From Pseudomonadota bacterium (lineage in GTDB: Bacteria > Pseudomonadota > Alphaproteobacteria > Kiloniellales > J153), in assembly GCA_022572105.1 (NCBI GenBank), contig JACZWN010000001.1:1-56749 (forward strand): DNA of 56,749 nt. Reading direction: 5' to 3'. Shown here piece by piece: positions 8,679 through 17,758 of the stretch. Each line of letters opens with the position of its first letter. The stretch's first letter is position 1. Made by a program: the position numbers and the translations under genes. The notes under the pieces were generated by a model that worked only from the letters and a program-made list of their open reading frames with translations, searched no databases and was not told the origin of the DNA.

Positions 8679-8739
8679 GGCCGCCCGAGGCGCCGCCCGG
8701 TCTTCCGTGATGTCCCTTACATAATACGCTCGGGCGGCC
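8679..8739. promoter_or_regulatory. 11-bp inverted repeat enclosing a minus-strand -10-like TATTAT
   Basis: GGCCGCCCGAG (8679-8689) and CTCGGGCGGCC (8729-8739) are perfect inverted repeats with 39 bp between them. On the minus strand TATTAT (8726-8721) inside the loop could be the -10 of a tRNA-Thr promoter about 80 bp upstream of the tRNA; no convincing -35 was found. The element may instead be a transcript hairpin. Confidence 0.35.
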
Positions 8740-8770
8740 GTGTCATGGCCGAAGATGGCGTGGCGCGCGC

Positions 8771-8855
8771 CTAATTCCTTTATCTATTCTTTGTGATCTT
8801 CGTGCCTTGGCGCCGTCGTGGTATTTTCTGCTTCTTCTCTCTGCCTCTGTGGTGA
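8771..8855 (-). repeat. Low-complexity purine-rich CACAGAGG/CACGAAG-type intergenic repeat
   Basis: Read on the minus strand, this stretch after the aminotransferase stop is a string of degenerate units such as TTCACCACAGAGGCAGAGAG, ACCACGACGG, CCAAGGCACGAAG and ATCACAAAGAA. Similar sequence of this style recurs in intergenic DNA of many unrelated bacteria (general knowledge). Its compositional asymmetry, almost all purine plus C on one strand, is unlike the neighbouring GC-rich sequence. No function is assigned. Confidence 0.5.
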
Positions 8856-8869
8856 ATCTACTTTGGGGC

Positions 8870-10252
8870 TCACCCCACCCCCAGGTCCTTGGCGGTCGCA
8901 TCGAGGCTCGAGCGCAGGATGCGCATGAGCGCGTCGATCTCGGCCTCGGTGATGGTCAGCGAAGGCGACATGATCATGACGTCGCGCACCGCGCGCAGGA
9001 CCGCGCCGCCCGCGAGACAGTGCTCGCGGCAGATCGTGCCGGTCGTGCCCGGCTCGTCGAAGTGGGTCCGGGTCGCCTTGTCCTTCACGATCTCGACCGC
9101 GGCGATGAGGCCGAGCGAGCGCACCTCGCCGACCAATGGGTGCTCGGCCAGTTCGGCCAGGCGCGCGGCCAGGTAGGGCCCGGTCACCTCGTGGGTACGT
9201 TGGACCAGCTTCTCGTCCTCGATGATGCGGATGTTCTCGAGCGCCACCGCGCAGGCGACCGGATGGCCCGAGTAGGTGAAGCCATGGTGGTACTCGCCGC
9301 CCTTGGCGATCAAGGTCTCGGCCACGCGCTCGCCGACCATGGCCGCCGACAGCGGCAGGTAGCCCGAGGTCAGCCCCTTGGCCAGCGTCATCATGTCGGG
9401 CTCGAGGCCGTAGTATTCGCTGGCGAACATGTGCCCGGTGCGGCCGAAGCCGCAGATCACCTCGTCGACGATCAAGAGCACGTCGTGCTTGCGGCAGATG
9501 CGCTGGACCTCGGGCCAGTAGCTCTCGGGCGGGATGACGACCGCGCCGGCGCCCATGATCGGCTCGCCGATGAAGGCGGCGACCGTGTCCGCGCCCAACT
9601 CCAGGATCTTGTCCTCGACCGCCTTGGCCGCCACGAGGCCGAAGTCCTCGGGCGCCAGATCGCCGCCGAAGTCGTACCAGTAGGGCGGCATGACGTGGAC
9701 GAAGCCGGGCAGCGGCAGGTCGACCTGGGCGTGCATGCCCGCCTGGCCGCCCAGGCTGGCCGCGACCATGGTGCTGCCGTGGTAGGCATACTGGCGGCTG
9801 ATGAAGGTCTTCTTGTCGGGCTTGCCCTCGAGCTTCCAGAAGTAGCGCAGCGTGCGCGCGATGGTGTCGTTGGCCTCGGAGCCGGAGGAGCCGAAGAAGA
9901 CGTGGTTCAGGCCTTCGGGCGTGATCTCGGCCAGCTTCTCGGCCAGTTCGACCGAGGCCGGCGTCGCGGTCTTGAAGAAGGTGTTGTAGTAGGGCAGCTC
10001 GATCATCTGCCGGTAGGCGGCCTCGGCCAATTCCTTGCGGCCGTAGCCGACGTTGACGCACCACAGCCCCGCCATGCCGTCGAGGATCTCGTTGCCCTCG
10101 GAGTCGGTGAGCGTCACCCCTTGGCCCCCGGTGATGATACGGCTGCCGCCCTCCTCGGCGAGCGCCTTGGTGTCGGTGAAGGGGTGCAGGTGGTGCTGGA
10201 TGTCGCTGTCGCGCCACCGGGCGGTGGTGTTGCGCGCGGGCAGGCTGGTCAT
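8870..10252 (-). CDS. Class III PLP aminotransferase (putrescine/omega-amino acid:pyruvate type)
   Basis: This 460-residue aminotransferase moves an amino group from an omega-amine donor to a 2-oxo acid. It shows the usual order of motifs: LDGMAGLWCVNVGYG, FFGSSGSEANDTIARTL (cofactor phosphate binding), YHGSTMVAASL, IGEPIMGAGAV, LIVDEVICGFGRTG with the pyridine-N aspartate, and TLAKGLTSGYLPL with the Schiff-base lysine at about K292. Length and the DGMAGLWC signature fit SpuC-like putrescine:pyruvate and related aminotransferases. The preceding same-strand gene is a glutamine synthetase homologue 208 bp upstream, a pairing found in polyamine catabolism loci. An AGAGGGA ribosome site precedes the ATG. 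Substrate is inferred. Confidence 0.88.
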   Translation of the reverse strand: MTSLPARNTTARWRDSDIQHHLHPFTDTKALAEEGGSRIITGGQGVTLTDSEGNEILDGMAGLWCVNVGYGRKELAEAAYRQMIELPYYNTFFKTATPASVELAEKLAEITPEGLNHVFFGSSGSEANDTIARTLRYFWKLEGKPDKKTFISRQYAYHGSTMVAASLGGQAGMHAQVDLPLPGFVHVMPPYWYDFGGDLAPEDFGLVAAKAVEDKILELGADTVAAFIGEPIMGAGAVVIPPESYWPEVQRICRKHDVLLIVDEVICGFGRTGHMFASEYYGLEPDMMTLAKGLTSGYLPLSAAMVGERVAETLIAKGGEYHHGFTYSGHPVACAVALENIRIIEDEKLVQRTHEVTGPYLAARLAELAEHPLVGEVRSLGLIAAVEIVKDKATRTHFDEPGTTGTICREHCLAGGAVLRAVRDVMIMSPSLTITEAEIDALMRILRSSLDATAKDLGVG

Positions 10253-10460
10253 GTTCTCGGTTCCCTCTAGCTGAGGTTTGGCTTACGGGTCATCCGGGGG
10301 GCTCGGCCGCCCGGTCGAAAGCCGCCGCGCTAGGGGTTGAAGTCGATTCGGGCGCAAAGGATCAACAGCTCGGCGTGTCTCGTGCGCCGCGTAACGTTCC
10401 TGTGGTGACGACGCTTCATGTCCGGCTCCGCGGGCGGGCCTTCGCCGCGCTCGATACTGC
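10253..10460 (-). other. 208-bp gap between aminotransferase and glutamine synthetase homologue
   Basis: No conserved gene is seen. The gap is long enough for a promoter or terminator, but I could not identify a well-formed one. Confidence 0.4.
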
Positions 10461-11801
10461 CTATACGTTTAACAAAAGGTGTTCGCGTTCCCAAGACGAG
10501 ATCACCTGCTGGTAGGCGTCGAGCTCGGTTTCCTTGACCAGGGTCACCGCCTCGACGAAGCGCTCTCCCAAGATGTCCTTGACCGCGCGGCTGGCGTTGT
10601 AGCGGCCGAGCGCATCGTAGAGCGTGCGCGGTAGGGTGTGGGCCAGGCGGTAGGCGCTGCCCTCCACGGGCGCGCGCGGCTTCAGGCGCTGGGTCATGCC
10701 CAGATAGCCGCAGGCGAGCGAGGCCGCGAGCGCCAGATAGGGGTTGGCGTCGGCGCCGACGACCCGGTTCTCGACGCGCCGGTCGTCGGCGTCCGAATCG
10801 GGCACGCGCAGGCCCACGGTGCGGTTGTCGTGGCCCCAATGGGTGTTGATCGGGGCGTCCGAGTGGCGCGTCAGGCGCCGGTAGGAGTTCACGTTGGGCG
10901 CCAAGAGCGGCATCACCGCCGGCAGGTGTTTCTGCAGCCCGGCGATGTGGCTGAGGAACAGCTTGGAGTGCTCGCCGTTCTTCTGGGCGAAGAGGTTGCG
11001 CCCGGTCTTGGCGTCGCGGACGCACTGGTGGATGTGCATCGAGCTGCCCGGCTGGCCCTGCATCGGCTTGGCCATGAAGGTCGCGTAGACCCGGTGGCGC
11101 AGGCCGGCCTCGCGCACCGTGCGCTTGAACAGGAAGGTCTGGTCGGCCAGCTTCATGGCCGGGCCGTGGTTGAAGTTCATCTCCATCTGGGCGGCGCCGG
11201 CCTCGTGGGTCAGGGTTTCGATGTCGATCTCCTGCGCCTCGCAGAAATCGTAGACGTCCTCGAACAGGGAGTCGAACTCGTTGACCGCGTCGACGCCGTA
11301 GGACTGGCGCGAGGTCTCGCGCCGACCGGAGCGCCCGATCGGCGGCTCCAGCGGGTAGTCCGGGTCGGTGTTCACGTCGACCAGGTAGAACTCGAGCTCG
11401 GGCGCCACGTCCGGCACCCAGGAGCGCGCCTCGTAGAGGGCGAGCACCCGGCGCAGCACGGTGCGCGAGGCGAACTCGACCGGCGCGCCGTCCAGATATT
11501 GCGCGTCGCAGATGACCTGGGCGGTCGGCTCCGGGTACCAGGGTACGACGCGGATCGTGCCCGGGTCCGGGACCATGTAGACGTCCTGGACGGTCGGGCT
11601 GATGACCCCTTCGGCCGGGTAATCGCCGGTCACGGTCTGGACGAACACGGCCTCGGGGATGCGCAGGCCCCGCCGCGCCATGCCCTCGAGGAAGCGGCCG
11701 GCCGGCAGGATCTTGCCGCGCGCGATCCCGGCCATGTCCGGCACCAGGCACTCGACCTCGTCGATCTTGTGCTCTTTCAGAAACTCTTCGATGGGGTTCA
11801 T
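10461..11801 (-). CDS. Glutamine synthetase family ligase (gamma-glutamylputrescine synthetase-like)
   Basis: A 446-residue ATP-dependent ligase of the GlnA/PuuA fold. I chose the ATG at 11801 (MNPIEEFLKEH), preceded by GGTGA, because sequence upstream of it is low-complexity and unlike the family. The shortened N-terminal beta-grasp region (ECLVPDMAGIARGKILP), ELEFYLVD, EAGAAQMEMNFNHGPAMKLAD, SSMHIHQ, NSYRRL and VENRVVGADANPYLA cover the ATP, metal and glutamate sites. The ARGK..P signature and lack of the adenylylation-loop Tyr context point to the PuuA/SpuI branch rather than housekeeping GlnA. With the downstream aminotransferase it suggests polyamine or amine glutamylation; the exact amine is not determinable. 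Confidence 0.87.
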   Translation of the reverse strand: MNPIEEFLKEHKIDEVECLVPDMAGIARGKILPAGRFLEGMARRGLRIPEAVFVQTVTGDYPAEGVISPTVQDVYMVPDPGTIRVVPWYPEPTAQVICDAQYLDGAPVEFASRTVLRRVLALYEARSWVPDVAPELEFYLVDVNTDPDYPLEPPIGRSGRRETSRQSYGVDAVNEFDSLFEDVYDFCEAQEIDIETLTHEAGAAQMEMNFNHGPAMKLADQTFLFKRTVREAGLRHRVYATFMAKPMQGQPGSSMHIHQCVRDAKTGRNLFAQKNGEHSKLFLSHIAGLQKHLPAVMPLLAPNVNSYRRLTRHSDAPINTHWGHDNRTVGLRVPDSDADDRRVENRVVGADANPYLALAASLACGYLGMTQRLKPRAPVEGSAYRLAHTLPRTLYDALGRYNASRAVKDILGERFVEAVTLVKETELDAYQQVISSWEREHLLLNV

Positions 11802-12021
11802 GCGTTCACCGGGAAAGCCCGCGCGGCTGTCCGGCCCGGGGCGGGACGGCGCATCCGGGCCCGCCATCGCTAGCACGGCCCGCCGTGGCGAGACAAGCCG
11901 GGGCGAGGGCGGAGCAACGCCGCGGTCGCTTCGACCGCCTGCCCCATGCGAGGCGTTACCGCCGGCCGCCTCCGGTGCCCGCCGCGTCCGCACCGGCCCG
12001 AGGGCCGGGTCGCACGGCGGC

Positions 12022-12357
12022 TCAATCGGTCTGCTTGTTGCGGTGCGCGCGCTTGGCCTGGGCCATCTCCTCGCGCGTCACCCGGCCGTCGCCGTTCAGG
12101 TCGTGCCGCGCGAAGCGGCGTTCGGCGATGGCCTGGAACTCCTCCAGCGAGATGGTGCCGTCCTTGTTCGCGTCGAGGTGCTCGAAGCGGCGCGCGTGGG
12201 CGGCGCGCGCCTCCTCGCGGGTGATCGCGCCGTCCTTGTTGATGTCGATCTTGTCGAAGAGCTTGCCGTGACGTGGCTGCTGGGCCGCGGCGGCGGTGCC
12301 GGCGAGCGCGAGCCCAAAAGCCGTCGCGCCGGCCAGGAAGAGAGTGGTTTTGCGCAT
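12022..12357 (-). CDS. Secreted EF-hand calcium-binding protein
   Basis: A 111-residue protein with a signal peptide (MRKTTLFLAGATAFGLALAG, probable cleavage after TAAAA near residue 25). Three EF-hand loops of canonical DxNxDGxIxxEE pattern follow: DINKDGAITREE, DANKDGTISLEE and DLNGDGRVTREE. It should bind calcium in the periplasm or outside the cell; the partner is unknown. AGGGGAACAG precedes ATG 12357. It is 220 bp upstream of the glutamine synthetase homologue on the same strand. Small EF-hand proteins of this kind are common in alphaproteobacteria. Confidence 0.85.
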   Translation of the reverse strand: MRKTTLFLAGATAFGLALAGTAAAAQQPRHGKLFDKIDINKDGAITREEARAAHARRFEHLDANKDGTISLEEFQAIAERRFARHDLNGDGRVTREEMAQAKRAHRNKQTD

Positions 12358-12476
12358 GTCTGTTCCCCTAGGTCTCGGGTGTCGGGCCGCCTGCTCGTGC
12401 CGGCGGCGATACCCGGTGATACGGGAACGGGCGCCTGCGCATCCCCAACAGGGCGGGCGCATCGGGCGCCCGGCGA

Positions 12477-13025
12477 TCAGGCGCCGTTCGGGCCTGTCTC
12501 GGCGTCTTTGTCCGTGCCCCCGCCGGTGTCTTTCCAGGGCGTGATGCGCGGCAACCAGGGCGGCACGTTGGCCTTGTAGCGGCGGAAATCCTCGCCGAAA
12601 CGCTGCTCGAGCGCCGGCTCCTCCACGAGCGGAATGTAGGCCGCGTTGGCCGCCGCGAAGATCACTGCCCAGCCGAGCACCGGCAGGGAACCGAACAGCA
12701 GCGCCTCGCCCAGGAGCACGGCGATCACGCCGCTGATCATCGGGTTGCGGAGGTGCCGGTAGGGGCCGACGGCGACCAGGTTCCGGGTCGGCTCCCAAGG
12801 CGCGTGCGTGCCCTCGCCGACGCGCACGAACAGGCTCATGGTCCAGGCCATGAGGCCCAGCCCCGCCGCGGTGACGGCGAGCGCCACCCACATCCAGACA
12901 TTGTCCGGGCGTGCCAGCTGCCAGGAATTGGCGGTTCCGTCGGTCAACCAAAGCACGACGGCGGGGATCGCGACCAGCACGCCGCCCGGCAGAAGCAGGA
13001 TGTTGCGCACCATGGCACCTGTCAT
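12477..13025 (-). CDS. Isoprenylcysteine carboxyl methyltransferase/PEMT-like membrane methyltransferase
   Basis: A 182-residue integral membrane protein with four to five hydrophobic segments. GPYRHLRNPMISGVI is the cofactor-binding signature of the ICMT/phospholipid methyltransferase superfamily, and EEPALEQRFGEDFRRYKANVPPWLPR is the matching C-terminal signature. It probably methylates a lipid or small membrane-associated substrate with S-adenosylmethionine. Its ATG (13025) overlaps the rlmB stop codon as ATGA, so the two are translationally coupled; a second possible start (MVRN) is at 13013. The true substrate is unknown. Confidence 0.82.
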   Translation of the reverse strand: MTGAMVRNILLLPGGVLVAIPAVVLWLTDGTANSWQLARPDNVWMWVALAVTAAGLGLMAWTMSLFVRVGEGTHAPWEPTRNLVAVGPYRHLRNPMISGVIAVLLGEALLFGSLPVLGWAVIFAAANAAYIPLVEEPALEQRFGEDFRRYKANVPPWLPRITPWKDTGGGTDKDAETGPNGA

Positions 13026-13909
13026 GGATTCGGCCCTCCCGTGCCGCGAATCCGGCCGAGCAGCTCGTACAGCGCCGCGGCGGCGGCGTTCGAGACGTTG
13101 AGCGCGTCGATTGGCGGCCGCGTCGGCAGCCTCGCCATGACGTCGCAGGCCTCGCGGGTCAATCGGCGCAGTCCCGTGTCCTCGGCGCCCAGGACCAGTG
13201 CGAGCGCGCCGCCGGGGTCGGCCTCGGCCAGGGCTTGTTCCGCCTCGCCGCTCAGCCCCAGGCACCAGAAACCCGCCGTCTTCAAGGTCTCCAGGGCGCG
13301 CGCCAGGTTGCCGACCTGGAGGTAGGGCACGTGCTCCAGGGCGCCGGAGGCGGCCTTGGCGAGGCTGCCGGACTCGGGCGGGGCATGGCGCCGGGTCGTG
13401 ATCAGGGCGCGCGCGCCGAACGCCGCGGCCGAGCGCAGCACGGCGCCGACGTTCTGCGGGTCCGTCACCTGGTCGAGGACGACGATCACGACGCGGCCCT
13501 CGGTGGCGCCCCGAGTCCCGGGCCCGGCCAGGACGGCGCGCAAATCGGGCTGGGCCAGGGGCCTGGCGAGCAGGGCCAATCCCTGATGGACCGCGCCCTC
13601 GGGCAGATTCCGGGCGATATCTTCCCGCGTCACGGGATCGAGGGACGGCACTTCGGCGGGATCGCGTGTGCGCCGCGCGGCCAGGAGCGAGTCGATGCGC
13701 GGGCCGTGGCGTTGCGCCGCCTCCGGACCGAGCAGCAGCCGCCGGCAGCGGCGGCGCGGATTGGCCAGCGCCTCGATGACCGTGTGAGCCCCGTAGAGCC
13801 AGATCGGGGTCTCGCCGGAGGCGTACCGGGCCCGCCGCTTGGCGGGCTTTTCGGCTGGTCCGACGGGCCTTGGCCGGCCGCGGCTACGTGGGGGCTTGCG
13901 CTCGCTCAT
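13022..13909 (-). CDS. rlmB: 23S rRNA (guanosine-2'-O)-methyltransferase, TrmH/SpoU family
   Basis: A 295-residue SPOUT-class enzyme that probably methylates the ribose of G2251 in 23S rRNA. A basic N-terminal tail precedes the substrate-binding domain (WLYGAHTVIEALANPRRRC). The SPOUT knot has motif 1 LDQVTDPQNVGAVLRSA (with catalytic R), motif 2 LVLGAEDTGLRRL and motif 3 DALNVSNAAAAALYEL. Motif 3 normally reads SLNVS, so DALNVSN is a slight variant. It is divergent from the tRNA-Tyr/tuf transcript, across a 162-bp gap, and coupled to the membrane methyltransferase downstream. Confidence 0.92.
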   Translation of the reverse strand: MSERKPPRSRGRPRPVGPAEKPAKRRARYASGETPIWLYGAHTVIEALANPRRRCRRLLLGPEAAQRHGPRIDSLLAARRTRDPAEVPSLDPVTREDIARNLPEGAVHQGLALLARPLAQPDLRAVLAGPGTRGATEGRVVIVVLDQVTDPQNVGAVLRSAAAFGARALITTRRHAPPESGSLAKAASGALEHVPYLQVGNLARALETLKTAGFWCLGLSGEAEQALAEADPGGALALVLGAEDTGLRRLTREACDVMARLPTRPPIDALNVSNAAAAALYELLGRIRGTGGPNP

Positions 13910-14009
13910 AATGATGCCTACTATGTCGACTACATCGAAGGGTTTCGCAAGCGTTGCGTCCGGTCGGGCGGAAGTTCGGTCGCGTGCGGCGCTGTCGTAG
14001 TGTTTGACG

Positions 14010-14037
14010 TTGACAGGCCGGGTTAAATCAACATATT
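14010..14037 (+). promoter_or_regulatory. Sigma70-type promoter for the tRNA-Tyr/tRNA-Gly/tuf transcript
   Basis: A perfect TTGACA (14010-14015), a 16-bp spacer and CATATT (14032-14037, four of six consensus bases) lie about 35 bp before tRNA-Tyr. A start near 14044 would leave a short 5' leader to be removed by RNase P. It is the best promoter match in the 13910-14071 intergenic region. Confidence 0.6.
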
Positions 14038-14071
14038 TCGCAACTCCATCGTGCCGCTTCGCGCGGGATCA

Positions 14072-14156
14072 GGAGGGGTGCCCGAGTGGTTAAAGGGGAC
14101 GGGCTGTAAACCCGTTGGCTATGCCTACGTTGGTTCGAATCCAACCCCCTCCACCA
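14072..14156 (+). tRNA. tRNA-Tyr (GUA anticodon)
   Basis: An 85-nt class II tRNA: acceptor GGAGGGG/CCCCTCC, anticodon stem ACGGG/CCCGT with loop CTGTAAA (anticodon GTA), long variable arm, T-arm TTGGTTCGAATCCAA, encoded CCA. It decodes UAC and UAU. First gene of the tRNA-tuf transcript. Confidence 0.97.
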
Positions 14157-14200
14157 CGCAACTCCGAATCCGCTCGACGCGGGCCGGCGCCAAACCGAAA

Positions 14201-14291
<91 letters not shown>

Positions 14292-14371
14292 GTTCGAGCG
14301 GCGGCCGATGGGGTTGGGATGTCCAGCGTGGGCCAGACGTAAACGAGACGTATGACGTAAACGAGGCGAAG

Positions 14372-15562
<1,191 letters not shown>

Positions 15563-15609
15563 CACGGGTAAAGGCGAGGCGCGCCAAGCGGCGCCGACGA
15601 AGGAGTAAA

Positions 15610-15685
15610 AGGAGTGTAGCTCAATTGGCAGAGCACCGGTCTCCAAAACCGGGGGTTGTGGGTTCGAGTCCCTCCACTCCTGCCA
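15610..15685 (+). tRNA. tRNA-Trp (CCA anticodon)
   Basis: A 76-nt tRNA: acceptor AGGAGTG/CACTCCT, D-arm TAGCTCAATTGGCAGAGC, anticodon stem CCGGT/ACCGG with loop CTCCAAA (anticodon CCA), T-arm GGGTTCGAGTCCC, discriminator G, encoded CCA. It sits between tuf and secE, the standard proteobacterial position. Confidence 0.97.
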
Positions 15686-15783
15686 ACCTCCGAATCCGGC
15701 GGGCCGGCCGGTGGGCCAAATTGAGCGTTTGTACAATATCGCGGCCAGGCTAGACCGGGATCGGGGATCGCGAAGACGGGAAC

Positions 15784-15975
15784 ATGGTGAAAGTCAATCC
15801 AGGCCAATTCATCCGGGAAGTCCGGCGCGAGGTGTCCAAGGTCACTTGGCCGAGCCGCAAGGAGACCACCGTGTCCACGGGGATGGTGTTTGTCATGGTG
15901 TTTGTGGCGGCGCTGTTCTTCTTCCTGATCGACCAGGTTCTTTCCAACCTGGTCAAACTGATTCTCGCACTCTGA
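15784..15975 (+). CDS. secE: Preprotein translocase subunit SecE
   Basis: A 63-residue single-helix subunit of the SecYEG channel. The conserved amphipathic stretch IREVRREVSKVTWPSRKETT precedes one transmembrane helix (about 35-58). This short one-helix form is normal for alphaproteobacteria. A TACAAT hexamer at 15732-15737 could be a -10 element, but without a clear -35, so read-through from tuf/tRNA-Trp is at least as likely. nusG follows 9 bp later. Confidence 0.95.
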   Translation: MVKVNPGQFIREVRREVSKVTWPSRKETTVSTGMVFVMVFVAALFFFLIDQVLSNLVKLILAL

Positions 15976-15984
15976 GGCTGATCC

Positions 15985-16515
15985 ATGGCGATGCGCTGGT
16001 ACGTGCTCCACGTTTATTCGGGCTTCGAGAAGAAGATCGCGGAATCGATCCGCGAGCAGGCCCGGCAAAAAGGCATGGAGGAGCTGTTCGAGGAGGTTCT
16101 CGTGCCCACCGAGGAAGTTATCGAGTTGCGCCGCGGCCAGAAGGTCAGCTCCGAGCGAAAGTTCTTCCCCGGTTACGTCCTGATCAAGATGGAGCTCGGC
16201 GACGACAGTTGGCACCTGGTCAAGAACACGCCCAAGGTGACCGGTTTTCTGGGCAATCGCGGGCGCCCGAGCCCGATCTCCCAGGCCGAGGCGGAGCGCA
16301 TCCTGCACCAGGTCAAGGAGGGCGTGGAGCGGCCCAAGCCGTCGGTCACCTTCGAGATCGGCGAGCAGGTGCGGGTCGCCGACGGTCCGTTCAACTCGTT
16401 CACCGGTTACGTGGAGGAGGTCGACGAGGAGCGCGCCCGTCTCAAGGTGGCCGTGTCCATTTTTGGACGCGCGACCCCGGTCGAGTTGGAGTATTCGCAG
16501 GTCGAGAAGCAGTAG
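15985..16515 (+). CDS. nusG: Transcription termination/antitermination factor NusG
   Basis: A 176-residue factor binding RNA polymerase, with Rho or ribosomal S10 as partners. The NGN domain (MRWYVLHVYSGFEKKIAESI, ERKFFPGYVLIKM, VKNTPKVTGFLG) is followed by a KOW domain from about residue 125 (GEQVRVADGPFNSFTGYVEEVD). Length is typical. It is in the secE-nusG pair upstream of rplK. Confidence 0.97.
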   Translation: MAMRWYVLHVYSGFEKKIAESIREQARQKGMEELFEEVLVPTEEVIELRRGQKVSSERKFFPGYVLIKMELGDDSWHLVKNTPKVTGFLGNRGRPSPISQAEAERILHQVKEGVERPKPSVTFEIGEQVRVADGPFNSFTGYVEEVDEERARLKVAVSIFGRATPVELEYSQVEKQ

Positions 16516-16529
16516 GGACGGTATTTCAC

Positions 16530-16555
16530 GGCGCCCGGAGCGTGTTCCGGGTGCC
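16530..16555 (+). promoter_or_regulatory. Hairpin in the nusG-rplK leader (possible L1/processing site)
   Basis: GGCGCCCGGA and TCCGGGTGCC form a 10-bp stem with one G-U pair and a six-base loop. No T-run follows, so it is not a canonical terminator. The 107-bp gap upstream of rplK is where L1 autogenously represses rplKA in other bacteria; whether this hairpin is that site is inference. Confidence 0.4.
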
Positions 16556-16622
16556 GAAACGGCGCGGGAGGCTCGCCATGGCCGCGACCGCGCGGCCCGT
16601 GAACCAAAAAAGGGTTAAGTAG

Positions 16623-17051
16623 ATGGCGAAGAAGGTCGTGGGTTACGTCAAGCTGGAGATCGCGGCGGGTCAGGCCAACCCCTCGCCGCCGGTCGGGCCG
16701 GCGCTGGGCCAGCGTGGCCTCAACATCATGGAGTTCTGCAAGGCCTTCAACGCGGCCACCCAGAACCTGGAGCCGGGCACGCCGACGCCGGTGATCATCA
16801 CCGCCTACGCCGACCGCTCCTTTAGTTTCGAGACCAAGACGGCGCCGGCCTCCTACTACCTGAAGAAGGCCGCCGGCATCCCGAAGGGCAGCCAGGAGCC
16901 GAGCAAGGAGACGGCCGGAACCGTGACCATGGACCAGGTCCGCGAGATCGCCGAGGCCAAGATGGTGGACCTGAACGCCAACGACATCGACGCGGCGGCC
17001 AAGATCATCGCCGGCTCGGCGCGCTCCATGGGCCTCGAGGTGGTGGACTAG
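16623..17051 (+). CDS. rplK: 50S ribosomal protein L11
   Basis: A 142-residue protein of the GTPase-associated centre that binds 23S rRNA with the L10-L12 stalk. GQANPSPPVGPALGQRGLNIMEFCKAFN is the proline-rich N-terminal domain, and the C-terminal rRNA-binding domain ends SARSMGLEVVD. rplA starts 5 bp after the stop, as in the L11 operon of other bacteria. Confidence 0.98.
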   Translation: MAKKVVGYVKLEIAAGQANPSPPVGPALGQRGLNIMEFCKAFNAATQNLEPGTPTPVIITAYADRSFSFETKTAPASYYLKKAAGIPKGSQEPSKETAGTVTMDQVREIAEAKMVDLNANDIDAAAKIIAGSARSMGLEVVD

Positions 17052-17056
17052 GGACG

Positions 17057-17758
17057 ATGGCACGCACGAGCAAACGGCTGAACAAGGCTTACGACGGCCT
17101 CGACAATGTCGCCGCCTATCCGGTCGAGGAGGCGGTCAAGCTGGTCAAGGAGCGCAGCGTCGTCAAGTTCGACGAAACCGTCGAGATCGCCATGAACCTG
17201 GGCGTCGATCCGCGCCACGCCGACCAGAACGTGCGCGGCGTGGTCAATCTGCCGCACGGCACCGGCAAGGCGGTGCGGGTCGCCGTCTTCGCCAAGGGCG
17301 ACAAGGCCGAGGAAGCCAAGGCGGCCGGCGCCGACGTGGTCGGGGCGGAGGATCTCGCCGAACAGATTAAATCGGGCAAGATGGATTTCGATCGCTGCAT
17401 CGCGACCCCGGACATGATGCCGGTGGTCGGCCGGCTGGGCAAGATCCTGGGCCCGCGCGGCATGATGCCGAACCCGAAACTAGGCTCGGTCACCAACGAC
17501 GTGGGCGCGGCCATCCAGGCGGCCAAGGGCGGCCAGGTCGAGTTTCGGGTCGAGAAGGCCGGAATCATCCATGCCGGCGTGGGCAAGGTGAGTTTCTCGG
17601 ATGATGCCCTGGTCGAGAACATCAAGGCGTTCGTCGGCGCGATCAGCCGGGCCAAGCCGAGCGGGGCCAAGGGCACCTACATCAAGCGGGTGTCGTTATC
17701 CTCGACCATGGGTCCGGGGTTGAAGATTGACGTTGCCAGCGTGTTCGGCGCGCCGTAA
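17057..17758 (+). CDS. rplA: 50S ribosomal protein L1
   Basis: A 233-residue L1-stalk protein that also represses its own operon in other bacteria. Signature elements include VDPRHADQNVRGVVNLPHGTG, GRLGKILGPRGMMPNPK and VEFRVEKAGIIHAGVGK. Full length. A 347-bp leader region separates it from rplJ. Confidence 0.98.
   Translation: MARTSKRLNKAYDGLDNVAAYPVEEAVKLVKERSVVKFDETVEIAMNLGVDPRHADQNVRGVVNLPHGTGKAVRVAVFAKGDKAEEAKAAGADVVGAEDLAEQIKSGKMDFDRCIATPDMMPVVGRLGKILGPRGMMPNPKLGSVTNDVGAAIQAAKGGQVEFRVEKAGIIHAGVGKVSFSDDALVENIKAFVGAISRAKPSGAKGTYIKRVSLSSTMGPGLKIDVASVFGAP

Noticed and set aside
11802..11993. A 64-residue N-terminal extension of the glutamine synthetase homologue.
   Set aside because: It is Arg/Pro/Gly-rich without similarity to the family, and ATG 11801 has a ribosome site and the expected first residues.
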